Assembly: GCA_003725585.1 (NCBI GenBank)
Contig: RJMB01000016.1
Span: forward strand, 1-64,000
DNA: 64,000 bases
Direction of reading: 5' to 3'
Source: Halostreptopolyspora alba
GTDB taxonomy: Bacteria; Actinomycetota; Actinomycetes; Streptosporangiales; Streptosporangiaceae
The stretch's first letter is position 1. Each line of letters opens with the position of its first letter. Under the pieces are notes generated by a model. The model made no database searches. It worked only from the letters and a program-made list of their open reading frames with translations, and was not told where the DNA came from. This document shows positions 9,842 through 18,999 of the stretch, piece after piece. The translations under genes and the position numbers were made by a program.

Positions 9842-10951
9842 GTGCGCAGACCGGACCTCAGTAGGCGCACCCTGATCCTGGGGGCTGCCGCCGCTTCCCT
9901 CGCCATGGTGCTGCTCGTCGCCCTCGCCGTTCCCGCCACGCGGGGTGGGGTCATCGACGCCTGGTGCACCCTGGGCGGCTGTCCCACCCAGGAACCGCGA
10001 GACACCGGGCCCGAGGACAGTGGCAGGCTGCTGCGGATGCCCCCCGAGGACGCCGCGACCTGGGGAAACTACGTGGCCCTGGGGGACTCCTACTCCTCCG
10101 GTGACGGAGCGGGCGACTACGCCCCCGGCACCGACGAGAACGGCTGCTGGCGTTCGGCCAACGCCTATCCGGAGCTCATCGCCGACGACACCGACTTCGC
10201 CGGAGAGCTCGGATTCTTCGCGTGCAGCGGCCAACGGGGGCACGCCATGCTCGACTCACTCGACTCGGCCGACTCCCAAATCGGCCGGATCACCGAACAC
10301 ACGTCCCTGGTCACGATCGGCATCGGTGGCAACGATCTCGGTTTCACCTCGGTGCTGCGGACCTGCATGATGCGGGTCCCGCTGCTGGACAGCGGTAACT
10401 GCGTCGGGCAGGAGTCCGACATAGACAAGCGCATGGACAAGTTCGACGACACCGTCGACGAAGTGCTGACCGAGATCCGCGACCGCGCACCCGACGCTCG
10501 TGTGCTGGTTCTCGGCTACCCCCGGCTGTTCCCCGCTGAGCCCGAGAGCATGTACTACACCCTGACCGCCAACGACCAAAGATGGCTGAACGAGGTGGGC
10601 CAGCGGCTCAACCAGCAGTTGGAGGACGCCGTGACGGAGGTCGACGAGGACATCGTCGACGGCGACAACACCGGAAGCGTCGAGTTCGTGGACACCTTCA
10701 ACGCCCTGGACGGCCACGAGGTCAGCGCTGACGAGGCGTGGGTCAACGGTGTGGTGTTGCGCGATCTCACCGAGAACGTCTCGATCGACCGGAGCACCTT
10801 CCATCCCAACGCCGAGGGTCAGCACGCGGTCAGCAAGAGGATTCGAAAGCAGATCGAAGAAGGACCCGACCGGCCGCTGTACGCCACCCGGGCCACCGTG
10901 AACAACGCGAGCCCCGACGTCCTGGCCTCGGAGCTCGAGGGGACCGACTAG
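9842..10951 (+). CDS. secreted SGNH/GDSL-family lipase or esterase
   Basis: A 369-residue exported hydrolase. It starts with an Arg-rich N-region followed by a hydrophobic core (LILGAAAASLAMVLLVALAVPA), a signal peptide or membrane anchor. The SGNH blocks are present: GDSYSSGDG (nucleophile S83), a Gly in block II, GIGGNDLGF (N164) and HPNAEGQ near the end (H321). It resembles the Streptomyces SGNH esterase and Rv0518 group. Cys pairs at residues 102/128 and elsewhere fit extracellular disulfides. The GTG start at 9842 has GAGAGG upstream and puts the signal sequence at the terminus; the frame remains open upstream without similarity. It is monocistronic with a strong terminator right after it. 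Confidence 0.88.
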   Translation: MRRPDLSRRTLILGAAAASLAMVLLVALAVPATRGGVIDAWCTLGGCPTQEPRDTGPEDSGRLLRMPPEDAATWGNYVALGDSYSSGDGAGDYAPGTDENGCWRSANAYPELIADDTDFAGELGFFACSGQRGHAMLDSLDSADSQIGRITEHTSLVTIGIGGNDLGFTSVLRTCMMRVPLLDSGNCVGQESDIDKRMDKFDDTVDEVLTEIRDRAPDARVLVLGYPRLFPAEPESMYYTLTANDQRWLNEVGQRLNQQLEDAVTEVDEDIVDGDNTGSVEFVDTFNALDGHEVSADEAWVNGVVLRDLTENVSIDRSTFHPNAEGQHAVSKRIRKQIEEGPDRPLYATRATVNNASPDVLASELEGTD

Positions 10952-10958
10952 AGTTCTT

Positions 10959-10985
10959 CCGAAGCGCGGCACAGCCGCGCTTCGG
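10959..10985 (+). terminator. terminator after the SGNH hydrolase gene
   Basis: A perfect 12-bp GC-rich stem (CCGAAGCGCGGC and its complement) closes on a 3-base loop 7 bases after the stop codon and is followed by GTTCT. It is a clear intrinsic-type hairpin for an actinomycete, where U-tracts are often short. Confidence 0.8.
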
Positions 10986-11082
10986 GTTCTCGGTCCCGGA
11001 ACCGGTCACCGGGGCAGCCATCACGGGTCCGCGCCACACGGCCTGGTTCCGGCGGCGCGCGCACCGGACCGCGCGATGTCCG

Positions 11083-11475
11083 TCACTCCCGTTCGGCGGC
11101 CGATTCTCGCCGCGCGCGCATGGTCGCGGTCACGAGCAGGCCCGCGGGGACCAGCCCGAGCAGGAACCCGCTAGGCCCGATGAGCAGGACGCACACGAGC
11201 GCCCACGCTCCCAGGACCCATCCGGTATAACCCGGCACCGTCTGGCCCCCGCGCCCCAGCCGGGCCACCAGCAGGCCCAGCACCACGAGCACGACGACGA
11301 AGCCGCCCGGAAGGGCCCAGAAGACCGCGACCGACTCGGGGTCGCCACCCCCGCCCCACAGGTCGCCGGACAACCAGCTCCGCCAATAGGGATGCGGCAG
11401 AAAGAACGCTGTGTGCAGGACGCCGATGCCAACCATGCTCCACCCGGCCCACCGGGTCAACGTTGCGGCTCTCAT
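11083..11475 (-). CDS. small four-helix membrane protein (DUF6463-like)
   Basis: A 130-residue protein with about four hydrophobic segments: GWSMVGIGVLHTAFFL, FWALPGGFVVVLVVLGLLVA, VLGAWALVCVLLIGPSGFLL and LVPAGLLVTAT. Its N-terminus (MRAATLTRWAGWSMVGIGVLHT) matches the pattern of small DUF6463-type proteins as I remember them. No catalytic residues stand out and the function is unknown. The ATG at 11475 is the only start that places the first helix at the terminus. It lies between the convergent SGNH gene and the same-strand rocD. Confidence 0.7.
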   Translation of the reverse strand: MRAATLTRWAGWSMVGIGVLHTAFFLPHPYWRSWLSGDLWGGGGDPESVAVFWALPGGFVVVLVVLGLLVARLGRGGQTVPGYTGWVLGAWALVCVLLIGPSGFLLGLVPAGLLVTATMRARRESAAERE

Positions 11476-11572
11476 GTACCCAGTCTCGACGCCCCACTCC
11501 GTGTCGTCCTCCCCCGCACGAGCGATCCGGCCTCCCCGCGTGGGGGAAACTCGGCGGAGCCCATCGGGGCGG

Positions 11573-12856
11573 CTACCCGGTGCCGGCGCGCGTGCGCAGG
11601 TCGGCCAGCACCGCGGCGACCTGGTCGAGCCCCCAGTTGAGGTCGTCCTCGGAGACCACGAGCGGCGGCGACAGCCGGATCGTGCTTCCGTGGGCGTCCT
11701 TGACCAGGACGCCGCGCTCGGCCAGGAGCTCGCACAACTCGCGACCGCTCGCCAGTGACGGGTCGACATCGATCCCCGCCCACGGCCCGATGGTGCGCAC
11801 GGAGAACGCGCCCGCGCCGATGAACTCCTTGAGCCGGGTGCGCATGACCTCGCCCAACGCTCGGGCGTCGGCCAGGTACGGCCCCTCACGCAGCATCCGT
11901 ACCACGGTGCGCCCCATGGCCCCAGCGAGCGGGTTCCCGCCGAAGGTGCTGCCGTGCTGCCCGGGGCCCAGCACACCCAGCACGTCCTCGTCGGCCACCA
12001 CCGCCGACACGGGGAGCACACCACCACCCAGCGCCTTACCGAAGAGGTAGACGTCGGGCTCGACACCGGTGTGCTCGCAGGCCACGACGGTGCCGGTGCG
12101 TCCGAGCCCCGACTGCACCTCGTCGGCGACGAGCAGCACGCGTTCGCGGTCGCAGATCTCCCGCAGCCGGGGCAGGTAGTCCGGCGGTGGCACCAGCACG
12201 CCCGCCTCGCCCTGGACCGGCTCGACCAGCACCGCCGCTGTGGTGGGTCCCACCGCGGCCTCGACCGCCTCGGCGTCGCCGTAGGGAACGACGCGGAAGC
12301 CGGGGGTGTAGGGCCCGAATCCGGTGTAGGCGTCGGGGTCCTCGGAGAAGGAGATGACCGTGGTGGTACGACCGTGGAAGTTCCCACCGGCCACGATGAT
12401 GCTCGCCTCACCGTCGGGAACGCCCTTGACGTCGTAGGCCCACCGGCGCGCGACCTTGATCGCGGTCTCGACCGCCTCGACGCCGGTGTTCATCGGCAGC
12501 ACCTGGTCCTTGCCGACCATGCCGGAGAGCGCGGTGACGAACGGGGCGAACTGGTCGTTGTAGAAGGCACGGCTGGTGAGGGTGAGCCGGTCGAGCTGCC
12601 GGTGCGCCACCGCGAGCAGCTCGGGGTTGCGGTGGCCGAAGTTGAGCGCCGAGTAGCCGGCCAGCAAGTCGAGATAGCGGCGTCCCTCGACGTCGCTCAC
12701 CCATGCTCCCGTCCCCTCGGCGATCACGACGGGGAGCGGATCGTAGTTGTGCGCCGAGTGTGTCTCGGCGAGCCCGATGTGCTCGGTGGTCGAGATCGCG
12801 GGATCGGCGGGGTCTCCGCCGCCCACGCGCTGGCCCGGATCACGGTTGTCGCCCAT
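11573..12856 (-). CDS. rocD: ornithine aminotransferase
   Basis: A 427-residue class III PLP aminotransferase converting ornithine and 2-oxoglutarate to glutamate semialdehyde. It carries AHNYDPLPVVIAEGTGAWV near the N-terminus, the ornithine-type NTGVEAVETAIK motif, VEPVQGEAGVLVPP, ADEVQSGLGRTG and PLP lysine FGKALGGG. These distinguish OAT from acetylornithine aminotransferase. The ATG at 12856 has GGAGGG upstream; the much longer open frame begins in non-coding sequence. It stands alone here. It probably feeds arginine/ornithine carbon to proline or glutamate. Confidence 0.92.
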   Translation of the reverse strand: MGDNRDPGQRVGGGDPADPAISTTEHIGLAETHSAHNYDPLPVVIAEGTGAWVSDVEGRRYLDLLAGYSALNFGHRNPELLAVAHRQLDRLTLTSRAFYNDQFAPFVTALSGMVGKDQVLPMNTGVEAVETAIKVARRWAYDVKGVPDGEASIIVAGGNFHGRTTTVISFSEDPDAYTGFGPYTPGFRVVPYGDAEAVEAAVGPTTAAVLVEPVQGEAGVLVPPPDYLPRLREICDRERVLLVADEVQSGLGRTGTVVACEHTGVEPDVYLFGKALGGGVLPVSAVVADEDVLGVLGPGQHGSTFGGNPLAGAMGRTVVRMLREGPYLADARALGEVMRTRLKEFIGAGAFSVRTIGPWAGIDVDPSLASGRELCELLAERGVLVKDAHGSTIRLSPPLVVSEDDLNWGLDQVAAVLADLRTRAGTG

Positions 12857-13157
12857 CCAGCTGCCCTCCGATCGCCATTGACCGCTGTGCGAAGTGTGGA
12901 TACCCGATTCGGATAGCGAGCAAAGGTCGGTTCCGGTGGCCCTGTGCGGCCCACCGTGGGGGTGCCCCACAGGGCCGATTATCAGCCAGTCAACCTGGAC
13001 AAACCCGAATTCGCCGCGTGGGGTGCGCGTGTCGCCGCCCCTTCGGCCGGACCGCGGGAGTCGTGTCACCCGGAGGCGTGAGATCAACCACTACCCCAGG
13101 TCAGAAGGCTGGACGCGCGAAGAGATCCGTGGGGGAGGCGCGTACTCTGGGGGCGAT

Positions 13158-14807
13158 ATGAGCGCGAACTCAGGACCAACGGCGGCCCCCGCCGCGGTCG
13201 CGACGCACGGACCCACCGGAGGAGGGTTCGCACTCGCCGACCTTCTCGCCGCCGTGGCCGGGGCGGTGCCGGAGCGGAACGCGGTGCTGGCGGGTGAGCG
13301 CCGGTTGAGCTACCGGGAGCTCGACTGCCGCGCGAGCCTCCTGGCGCGCCACCTGCGGTCGGTCGGCATCGGGCACGGTGAGCACGTCGCGATCCTCGCC
13401 TACAACCGGGCCGAATGGGTGGAGTCGATGTTCGGCGTGCTGCGGGCGGGTGCCGTCCCGGTCAACGTCAACTACCGCTACATCGCCCCCGAGCTGCGCC
13501 ACGTCCTGCTCGACTCCGACTCCGTGGCGCTGATCGCGGAGCGCTCCCTGATCCCCCGTGTCTCCGAGGTCCACGCGGAGCTACCGAAGCTGCGCCATGT
13601 TCTGCTGCTCGACGACGGCGGCCCCGAGACCTCTCTGACCGGGACGGACTACGAGAGCGCCCTGGCCCTGGCCCCCTCCGGACAGGCGCTGCCGCCACTG
13701 AGCGGCGATGACCGCTACCTGCTCTACACCGGCGGCACCACCGGTGACCCCAAGGGAGTCATGTGGCGCCAGGAGGACGTCTTCCGCGTCGCGCTGGAGC
13801 GCCGCCGCTCCGAGGAGCCCCGCGCGGCCTCACCCGCCGACCTCGCCGAGCGCGCACGCGCCTGTCCGGAGCGCCGGATGCTGGTCCTCGGGCCACTGAT
13901 GCACGCCGCGGGCCAGTGGAACGCCCTGAGCATGCTCTTCAGCGGCAAGACCGTCGTCCTGAACGCGCGGCGCACGTTCGACCCGGAGGAGGTCGTCGCC
14001 CTCGCCGACCGCGAGAGAGTGCACGCGCTCCAGCTCGTCGGGGACGCGATGGCGCGCCCGATCGCCCAGCGGCTGCTGGCCACACCCCGACGGTGTGCCC
14101 CCCTGAGCACGGTCGTGTCCGGGGGGACCCCGCTCACCTCGGCGGTTCGTGACCTCTGGCGCGAGTGGCGGCCGGACATCACGCTCAACGACAGCTACGG
14201 TGGCACCGAGACCGGGGTGTGCGGCGCCTCCGACGCCGTCGAGGACGACGATTCCCCGAGCTTCACCATGGGGGCCAGCGTCGCGGTGCTGGACAGTGAG
14301 CTGCGCCCACTGCCCCCGGGCTCCGAGGAGGTCGGCCGCATCGCCCGCACCGGCCGGATCCCGCTGGGATACTACAACGATCCGGAGCGCACCGAACGCA
14401 CGTTCCCCCGCGACGCCGAAGGGCGCCGATGGGCGATGTCGGGCGATTTCGGCACCGTTGCCGCCGACGGCTCCGTTCGGCTGCTGGGGCGCGGGTCCGC
14501 GGTGATCAACACCGGCGGGGAGAAGGTGTACCCGGAGGAGGTCGAGTCGGCGCTCAAGTCACACCCCGGAATCGAGGACGCCATCGTGGTTCCCGCCCCC
14601 GACGACCAGCTCGGCCAGCGGGTGTGCGCCGTCATCGCGGCCACTCCTGACCACCGCCCCAGCGAGAACCAGCTTCGCGAGCACTGCCGCACCCGCCTGG
14701 CCGGGTTCAAGGTGCCGCGCGCGTTCCACGTCGTCGAGCGGGTCCGGCGAACAGCGGTCGGCAAGCAGGACTACCGCTGGGCCATGGCACTGGCGCGCGA
14801 GTCCTGA
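13158..14807 (+). CDS. acyl-CoA synthetase, FadD19-like
   Basis: A 549-residue ANL enzyme. It has the P-loop variant YTGGTTGDPKGVMWRQED (190-207); the MWRQEDVF continuation is characteristic of actinobacterial FadD19/FadD17-type ligases that act on steroid side-chain or other branched acids. Also visible are NDSYGGTETG, the hinge region LLGRGSAVINTGGEKVYPEEVE and catalytic lysine K536 in RTAVGKQDYRW. The ATG at 13158 follows GGGGGC; the open frame extends upstream into the intergenic region shared with rocD. No beta-oxidation genes are adjacent, so the substrate cannot be fixed. It may be a general medium or long-chain fatty-acid activator. Confidence 0.85.
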   Translation: MSANSGPTAAPAAVATHGPTGGGFALADLLAAVAGAVPERNAVLAGERRLSYRELDCRASLLARHLRSVGIGHGEHVAILAYNRAEWVESMFGVLRAGAVPVNVNYRYIAPELRHVLLDSDSVALIAERSLIPRVSEVHAELPKLRHVLLLDDGGPETSLTGTDYESALALAPSGQALPPLSGDDRYLLYTGGTTGDPKGVMWRQEDVFRVALERRRSEEPRAASPADLAERARACPERRMLVLGPLMHAAGQWNALSMLFSGKTVVLNARRTFDPEEVVALADRERVHALQLVGDAMARPIAQRLLATPRRCAPLSTVVSGGTPLTSAVRDLWREWRPDITLNDSYGGTETGVCGASDAVEDDDSPSFTMGASVAVLDSELRPLPPGSEEVGRIARTGRIPLGYYNDPERTERTFPRDAEGRRWAMSGDFGTVAADGSVRLLGRGSAVINTGGEKVYPEEVESALKSHPGIEDAIVVPAPDDQLGQRVCAVIAATPDHRPSENQLREHCRTRLAGFKVPRAFHVVERVRRTAVGKQDYRWAMALARES

Positions 14808-14970
14808 GGCCGGGCGGGTGCCGCTGGGGCGCCCCACTCCCCGTTCTCGCCCGGGCGCCGCGCCGGTCACGGTGACCGACCCCCTGGCACGGCCCTCTAC
14901 ACTTGGGGCGCACGGCGCCCGCGCCGGAGCGGATCACCCCCACCCGACCTCCACGGACGAAACCACGAAC

Positions 14971-15918
14971 ATGGCGAAGACAGTCGGCACCCACCTCATC
15001 AACGGTTTCCGCGGCGCGCTCATCGGCACCGCGGAGGTGGTCCCCGGCGTCAGCGGCGGCACGATCGCGCTGATCGTCGGCATCTACGAGCAGCTCATCA
15101 CCTCGGCCGGCCACGTGGTCAGCGGCGTCCGCAAGGCCGCCGCCGACATCCCGCGTGGGCACGGCGGCGCCCGCGCGGCCGCGGAGTTCCGGCGAGCCGA
15201 CTGGGCCGTCATCTTCGCGGTGCTCGTCGGGATGCTGCTCGCGGCCCTGACCGCGGCGAAGATCCTCGCGCCCCTCGTCGAGGAGGAGGAACAGCGCACC
15301 TTCGGGTTCTTCTTCGGCCTGGTGCTGGCCTCGTTGTGGGTGCCCTACTCCGCCGCCGGGAGGTCCTGGAAGGCGAGGCACTACCTGCTCGCGCTCGCCG
15401 TGGCGGCGGTAACGTTCGTCCTTACCGGGCTTCCGCCGGCGCAGGTCGACCCGCACCCGCTGGTGGTCATGGCGGCCGCCGCAGTCGCCATATGCGCCCT
15501 GGTGCTGCCGGGCATGTCCGGTTCGTTCTTCCTGCTCACCTTCGGCCTGTACACGGTCACGATGGACGCGCTGAACAGCCGCGACCTGGGTTACATCGGG
15601 CTGTTCGCCGCGGGCGCCGTCATCGGGCTCGCGTTCTTCGTGAAGGCGCTGCAGTGGCTGCTGGAGCACTACCACCACCTCACGCTGGTCGTGCTGACCG
15701 GCCTGTTGGCCGGGTCGCTGCGCGCGTTGTGGCCCTGGCAGGACGAGGACCGCACCGTCTTCGCCCCCGCCGGCGACGTCCCGGTCACCGTCACGCTCGC
15801 GGTACTGGGCTTCGCGCTCGTCGTGACGGTGCTGCTGGTCGAGCGCGGTACGCGGGCACGCCGCGGGAACGGCGCGGCCCCGGACACCCCCAGGACCGGT
15901 GTCACCCAGAGCACGTGA
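14971..15918 (+). CDS. DUF368 membrane protein, PopT-like polyprenyl-phosphate translocase
   Basis: A 315-residue polytopic protein with the DUF368 hallmarks GFRGALIGTAEVVPGVSGGT (residues 12-31) and an internal repeat of that element in the second half, ALVLPGMSGSFFLLTFGLY. About eight membrane helices are visible. DUF368 proteins (PopT) have been identified as undecaprenyl-phosphate translocases that return the lipid carrier to the cytoplasmic face, alongside DedA/UptA proteins. I infer that role here. The ATG at 14971 has only a weak ribosome binding site. It ends 8 bases before the TPP-riboswitch region of thiD, with which it shares strand but probably not regulation. Confidence 0.85.
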   Translation: MAKTVGTHLINGFRGALIGTAEVVPGVSGGTIALIVGIYEQLITSAGHVVSGVRKAAADIPRGHGGARAAAEFRRADWAVIFAVLVGMLLAALTAAKILAPLVEEEEQRTFGFFFGLVLASLWVPYSAAGRSWKARHYLLALAVAAVTFVLTGLPPAQVDPHPLVVMAAAAVAICALVLPGMSGSFFLLTFGLYTVTMDALNSRDLGYIGLFAAGAVIGLAFFVKALQWLLEHYHHLTLVVLTGLLAGSLRALWPWQDEDRTVFAPAGDVPVTVTLAVLGFALVVTVLLVERGTRARRGNGAAPDTPRTGVTQST

Positions 15919-15926
15919 CATCCCAG

Positions 15927-16005
15927 TGAGAGGCGCGGGGTGCCGGGCAGACCGGCTGAGAGAGTACCCGTCGAACCTGACCTAGGTCGTACTAGCGAAG
16001 GAACG
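15927..16005 (+). ncRNA. TPP (THI-element) riboswitch upstream of thiD
   Basis: The conserved THI-box elements occur in order: GGGGTGCC (15937-15944), GGCTGAGA (15954-15961), ACCCG (15966-15970) and GAACCTGA (15973-15980), then a CTAG-loop-CTAG hairpin (15982-15995) and GAAGGAACGC. The last element overlaps the thiD Shine-Dalgarno (15997-16003), which argues for translational sequestration on thiamine pyrophosphate binding rather than a separate terminator. Confidence 0.93.
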
Positions 16006-16008
16006 CCA

Positions 16009-16827
16009 TTGACCGCGAGCAACATCCTGTCCATCGCCGGCAGCGATCCCAGCGGAGGAGCTGGGATCCAGGCCGACCTCAAGACCTTCTCCGCACTGGG
16101 CGGCTACGGCATGAGCGTGGTGGCGGCCCTCACCGCGCAGGCCACGACCGGGGTCACGGGCGTGTTCGGCGTCCCGGCGGAGTTCGTGCGCGCCCAGCTC
16201 GACACCCTCCTCTCGGACGCCCGGGTGGACGCCGTGAAGATCGGAATGCTGGGCGACACCGCGGTGATCACCGCGGTCGCGGAGGCCATCGATGAGTACG
16301 CGCTGCGCAACGTGATCCTCGATCCGGTGATGGTCGCCAAGAGTGGCCACCGGTTGCTGGATGCCGATTCGATCTCGGCGGTCCGCGACCAGCTGGTACC
16401 GCGCGCCAGCCTCATCACCCCGAACCTCCCGGAGAGCGCCGAGCTCCTCGGTGAGGAGGAGGTGCGCGACCTGCCGGCGATGCGGGCACAGGCGGGCCGG
16501 CTGCTCGACATGGGCGCCAACCGGGTGTTGCTGAAGGGTGGCCACCTGGCCGGGCAGAGCAGCACCGACCTGCTCGCCGAGCCGGGATCCTCCCCGGAGG
16601 CGTTCTCCGCCGAGCGCCTGCCCACCAAGAACACGCATGGCACCGGGTGCACCCTGTCGTCGGCGATCGCTGCCCTACGCCCGCAACGCCGCAACTACCA
16701 CGAGGCGGTGCACGACGCCAAGGAGTACCTGACCGAAGCACTGCGCTACGCCGACGACCTCGACGCGGGACACGGCAAGGGCCCGGTGCACCACTTCCAC
16801 GCCTGGTGGGGTCCGCGGTCGGGGTGA
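16009..16827 (+). CDS. thiD: hydroxymethylpyrimidine/phosphomethylpyrimidine kinase
   Basis: A 272-residue ribokinase-fold enzyme that phosphorylates HMP and HMP-P in thiamine synthesis. It has SIAGSDPSGGAGIQADLKTF (about 8-27), the MLGD segment, LDPVMVAKSGHRLL, TPNLPESAELL, LLKGGH and the ATP/anion-hole motif NTHGTGCTLSSAIAA. Length is standard. The start is TTG at 16009, placed 5 bases after GAAGGAA inside the riboswitch 3' end; other starts would begin within the riboswitch. Regulation by TPP is visible in the sequence. No thiC or thiE lies beside it. Confidence 0.95.
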   Translation: MTASNILSIAGSDPSGGAGIQADLKTFSALGGYGMSVVAALTAQATTGVTGVFGVPAEFVRAQLDTLLSDARVDAVKIGMLGDTAVITAVAEAIDEYALRNVILDPVMVAKSGHRLLDADSISAVRDQLVPRASLITPNLPESAELLGEEEVRDLPAMRAQAGRLLDMGANRVLLKGGHLAGQSSTDLLAEPGSSPEAFSAERLPTKNTHGTGCTLSSAIAALRPQRRNYHEAVHDAKEYLTEALRYADDLDAGHGKGPVHHFHAWWGPRSG

Positions 16828-16850
16828 GAGCTCCGGTCCCGGTTCCCGCC

Positions 16851-16883
16851 GGGGCGCCCCACCCGCGTGTGGTGGGGCGCCCC
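16851..16883. terminator. bidirectional terminator between thiD and the symporter gene
   Basis: A perfect 12-bp stem (GGGGCGCCCCAC at 16851-16862 with GTGGGGCGCCCC at 16872-16883) sits in the gap between the convergent thiD and AGCS genes and is followed by TTGTG. Position between two converging stops supports use from both sides. Confidence 0.75.
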
Positions 16884-16903
16884 TTGTGGGTGACCGGTGC
16901 GTG

Positions 16904-18325
16904 TCACTCGCGCACGTCGGACACCTCGATATCCGGGTTCCTCCAGTCGGGGTTGGCGAAGTACCGCCGGGTCTCGCTGACCACGACCGGCGCCAGTAGC
17001 AGCAGCCCAACCAGGTTGGGCAGCGCCATGAGTCCGTTGGCGATACCGCTGAAGGTCCAGACCAGATCCAGCTCGGCGGTCGCGCCGACGAACACGACCG
17101 CGACGAACAGCACCCGGTAGGGCAGCACTCCCCGGTGTCCCAGGAGGTAGTCGATGCACCGGTCGCCGTAGTAGGACCAGCCCAGCAGGGTCGTGAAGGC
17201 GAAGATCATCACGGAGATCGCCACGAGGTAGGTGCCGACCGGCGCCAGCGCGGGCGAGATCTCGCCGAGTCCCTCCTGCAGCGCCTGCGAGGTCAGCAGC
17301 GAGCCGTCCTCGGGGTCCTCCACCTGCCAGACGCCGGTGACGATGATGGTCAGGCAGGTCATGGTGACCACGATCAGCGTGTCGATGAAGGTCTGGGTCA
17401 TCGACACCAGGCCCTGCCGGACCGGCTGCTCCGTCTTGGCGGCCGCCGCCGCGATGGCACCGGTTCCCAGGCCCGACTCGTTGGAGAAGATCCCGCGCTC
17501 GACCCCCTGCTGGATCACCAGGATCACGGTGGCGCCCGCGAATCCGCCGGCCGCCGAGGTACCGGTGAACGCGCCGGTGAACACGAGACCCAGCGCCGCG
17601 GGAATGTCGGGAATGTGCGCCAGGAGGACCAGCAGGGTGACACCGATGTAGGCGATGACCATCACCGGGACGATGCCGGCCGCCACCCGGCCGATGCTCT
17701 TGATACCGCCGATGATGACGACACCCACCAGGACCACCAGCACGATGCCGGTCACCAAGGGTGGGATGCTCCAGACGTCATCCAGCTGCTGGGCCACGGT
17801 GTTGGCCTGCGTGCCGTTGCCGATCCCGAACGCGGCGATGGCGGCGAACACGGCGAACAGGAACCCGAGAACCAGCCCGAGCCCCCCGGGCAGCCCGTGC
17901 CGCAGGTAGAACATCGGCCCGCCGCTCTGCTTGCCGACACTGTCCTTGCGGCGGAACTTCACCCCGAGCACGGCCTCGCTGTACTTGGTGGCCATACCGA
18001 CCAGGCCGGTCATCCACATCCAGAACAGCGCCCCGGGCCCACCAATACCGATCGCCAGAGCGGCGCCGGCGATGTTGCCGACCCCGACGGTCGCGGCCAG
18101 TGCCGTACTCAGCGCCTGATAGTGCGAGATGTCGCCCTCGACGTCGGGGCGGTCCTTGCGCCGGATGAGCGCGAGCCACAGCGCGTGGAACAGCTTGTGG
18201 AACTGCAGCAGCCGAAGCCGGATCGTCAGGAACAGACCGGTCAGCAGAAGCAGCGGGACCAGGACATACTGGCTCCAGATGATGTCATCGTTGATGAAGT
18301 CAAGCATCGCCTGGAGTTCTTCCAT
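16904..18325 (-). CDS. alanine/glycine:cation symporter (AGCS family)
   Basis: A 473-residue secondary transporter importing alanine or glycine with Na+ or H+. It shows about eleven hydrophobic helices and AGCS signatures: LSTALAATVGVGNIAGAALAI, GPGALFWMWMTGLVGMATKYSEA, GGPMFYL, NESGLGTGAIAAAAAKTEQP and a tail helix ending VVVSETRRYFANP. Length matches AlsT/DagA-type carriers. The ATG at 18325 follows GGGAG. It is convergent with thiD and separated by a strong hairpin. No adjacent regulator is apparent. Confidence 0.92.
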   Translation of the reverse strand: MEELQAMLDFINDDIIWSQYVLVPLLLLTGLFLTIRLRLLQFHKLFHALWLALIRRKDRPDVEGDISHYQALSTALAATVGVGNIAGAALAIGIGGPGALFWMWMTGLVGMATKYSEAVLGVKFRRKDSVGKQSGGPMFYLRHGLPGGLGLVLGFLFAVFAAIAAFGIGNGTQANTVAQQLDDVWSIPPLVTGIVLVVLVGVVIIGGIKSIGRVAAGIVPVMVIAYIGVTLLVLLAHIPDIPAALGLVFTGAFTGTSAAGGFAGATVILVIQQGVERGIFSNESGLGTGAIAAAAAKTEQPVRQGLVSMTQTFIDTLIVVTMTCLTIIVTGVWQVEDPEDGSLLTSQALQEGLGEISPALAPVGTYLVAISVMIFAFTTLLGWSYYGDRCIDYLLGHRGVLPYRVLFVAVVFVGATAELDLVWTFSGIANGLMALPNLVGLLLLAPVVVSETRRYFANPDWRNPDIEVSDVRE

Positions 18326-18526
18326 GGGCGAACTCCCTATCGGTTGGATCGGGGGCGTGCGCCATACCCGGGATCGCTTCTGGCGCCGCCGGGAACGATG
18401 ACGGCACGCCTCGTGTCATCAGCGGAGCGCTACTCCCGGGTAGGCTCCCACCGCCGCGTTACGCTGACGTCACGTTTGCCCCTCACGCTGATTGCGGGTG
18501 TGGTGACCAGGCCCGAGACGACCGCC

Positions 18527-18781
18527 TCACCCCGCATCGGAGGGCGGCTCGGCCGCCTGCTCCAAGGCCAGCCGGCGCAGTACGGCGGCCGCCTCCTCGG
18601 GGTCGGCGCCGCGGCCCACGGCGATACCGAGCAGGTAGGACGTGAGTGGCGCGGCTGGTCGTGCCACGGAGTGCGCGACATCCTTGGTCATGTCGAGGAC
18701 TCGGTCGACGTCGGCCTTGCCGATCTCGTCGGAGAGCTCGAGCTCGGCGCGGACCCGCTCCGCCCATTCGACAAGGGTCAC
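18527..18781 (-). CDS. DUF6457 small protein
   Basis: An 84-residue soluble helical protein: VTLVEWAERVRAELEL, then DVDRVLDMTKDVAHSVARPAAPLTSYLLG and a C-terminal EEAAAVLRRLALEQA. That arrangement is the DUF6457 module, often seen alone or fused to molybdenum-cofactor guanylyltransferase in actinobacteria. No molybdopterin genes are adjacent here. GTG at 18781 is preferred because AGGAG lies just upstream; GTG at 18796 is the alternative and would add 5 residues. Function is unknown. Confidence 0.75.
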   Translation of the reverse strand: MTLVEWAERVRAELELSDEIGKADVDRVLDMTKDVAHSVARPAAPLTSYLLGIAVGRGADPEEAAAVLRRLALEQAAEPPSDAG

Positions 18782-18999
18782 CGGTTGGCTCCTCACTTCT
18801 CGCCGGTGGTGCTAGCTCGCGACCCTATAGCGCGTTCGCCTCACACACGCTCCCCGACGCGACCCCGAGCGGGGGTCACCGGGAGACGTCGCGTCACCGG
18901 CCCCAGATTTTCGTCGTGGCGTTCTCCGCAGGTCCGGGTGGATTCACACGGCCGGCCTAGCGTGCCGAGTCGGAATCCCCCCGACGTTGGGAGAACGTC

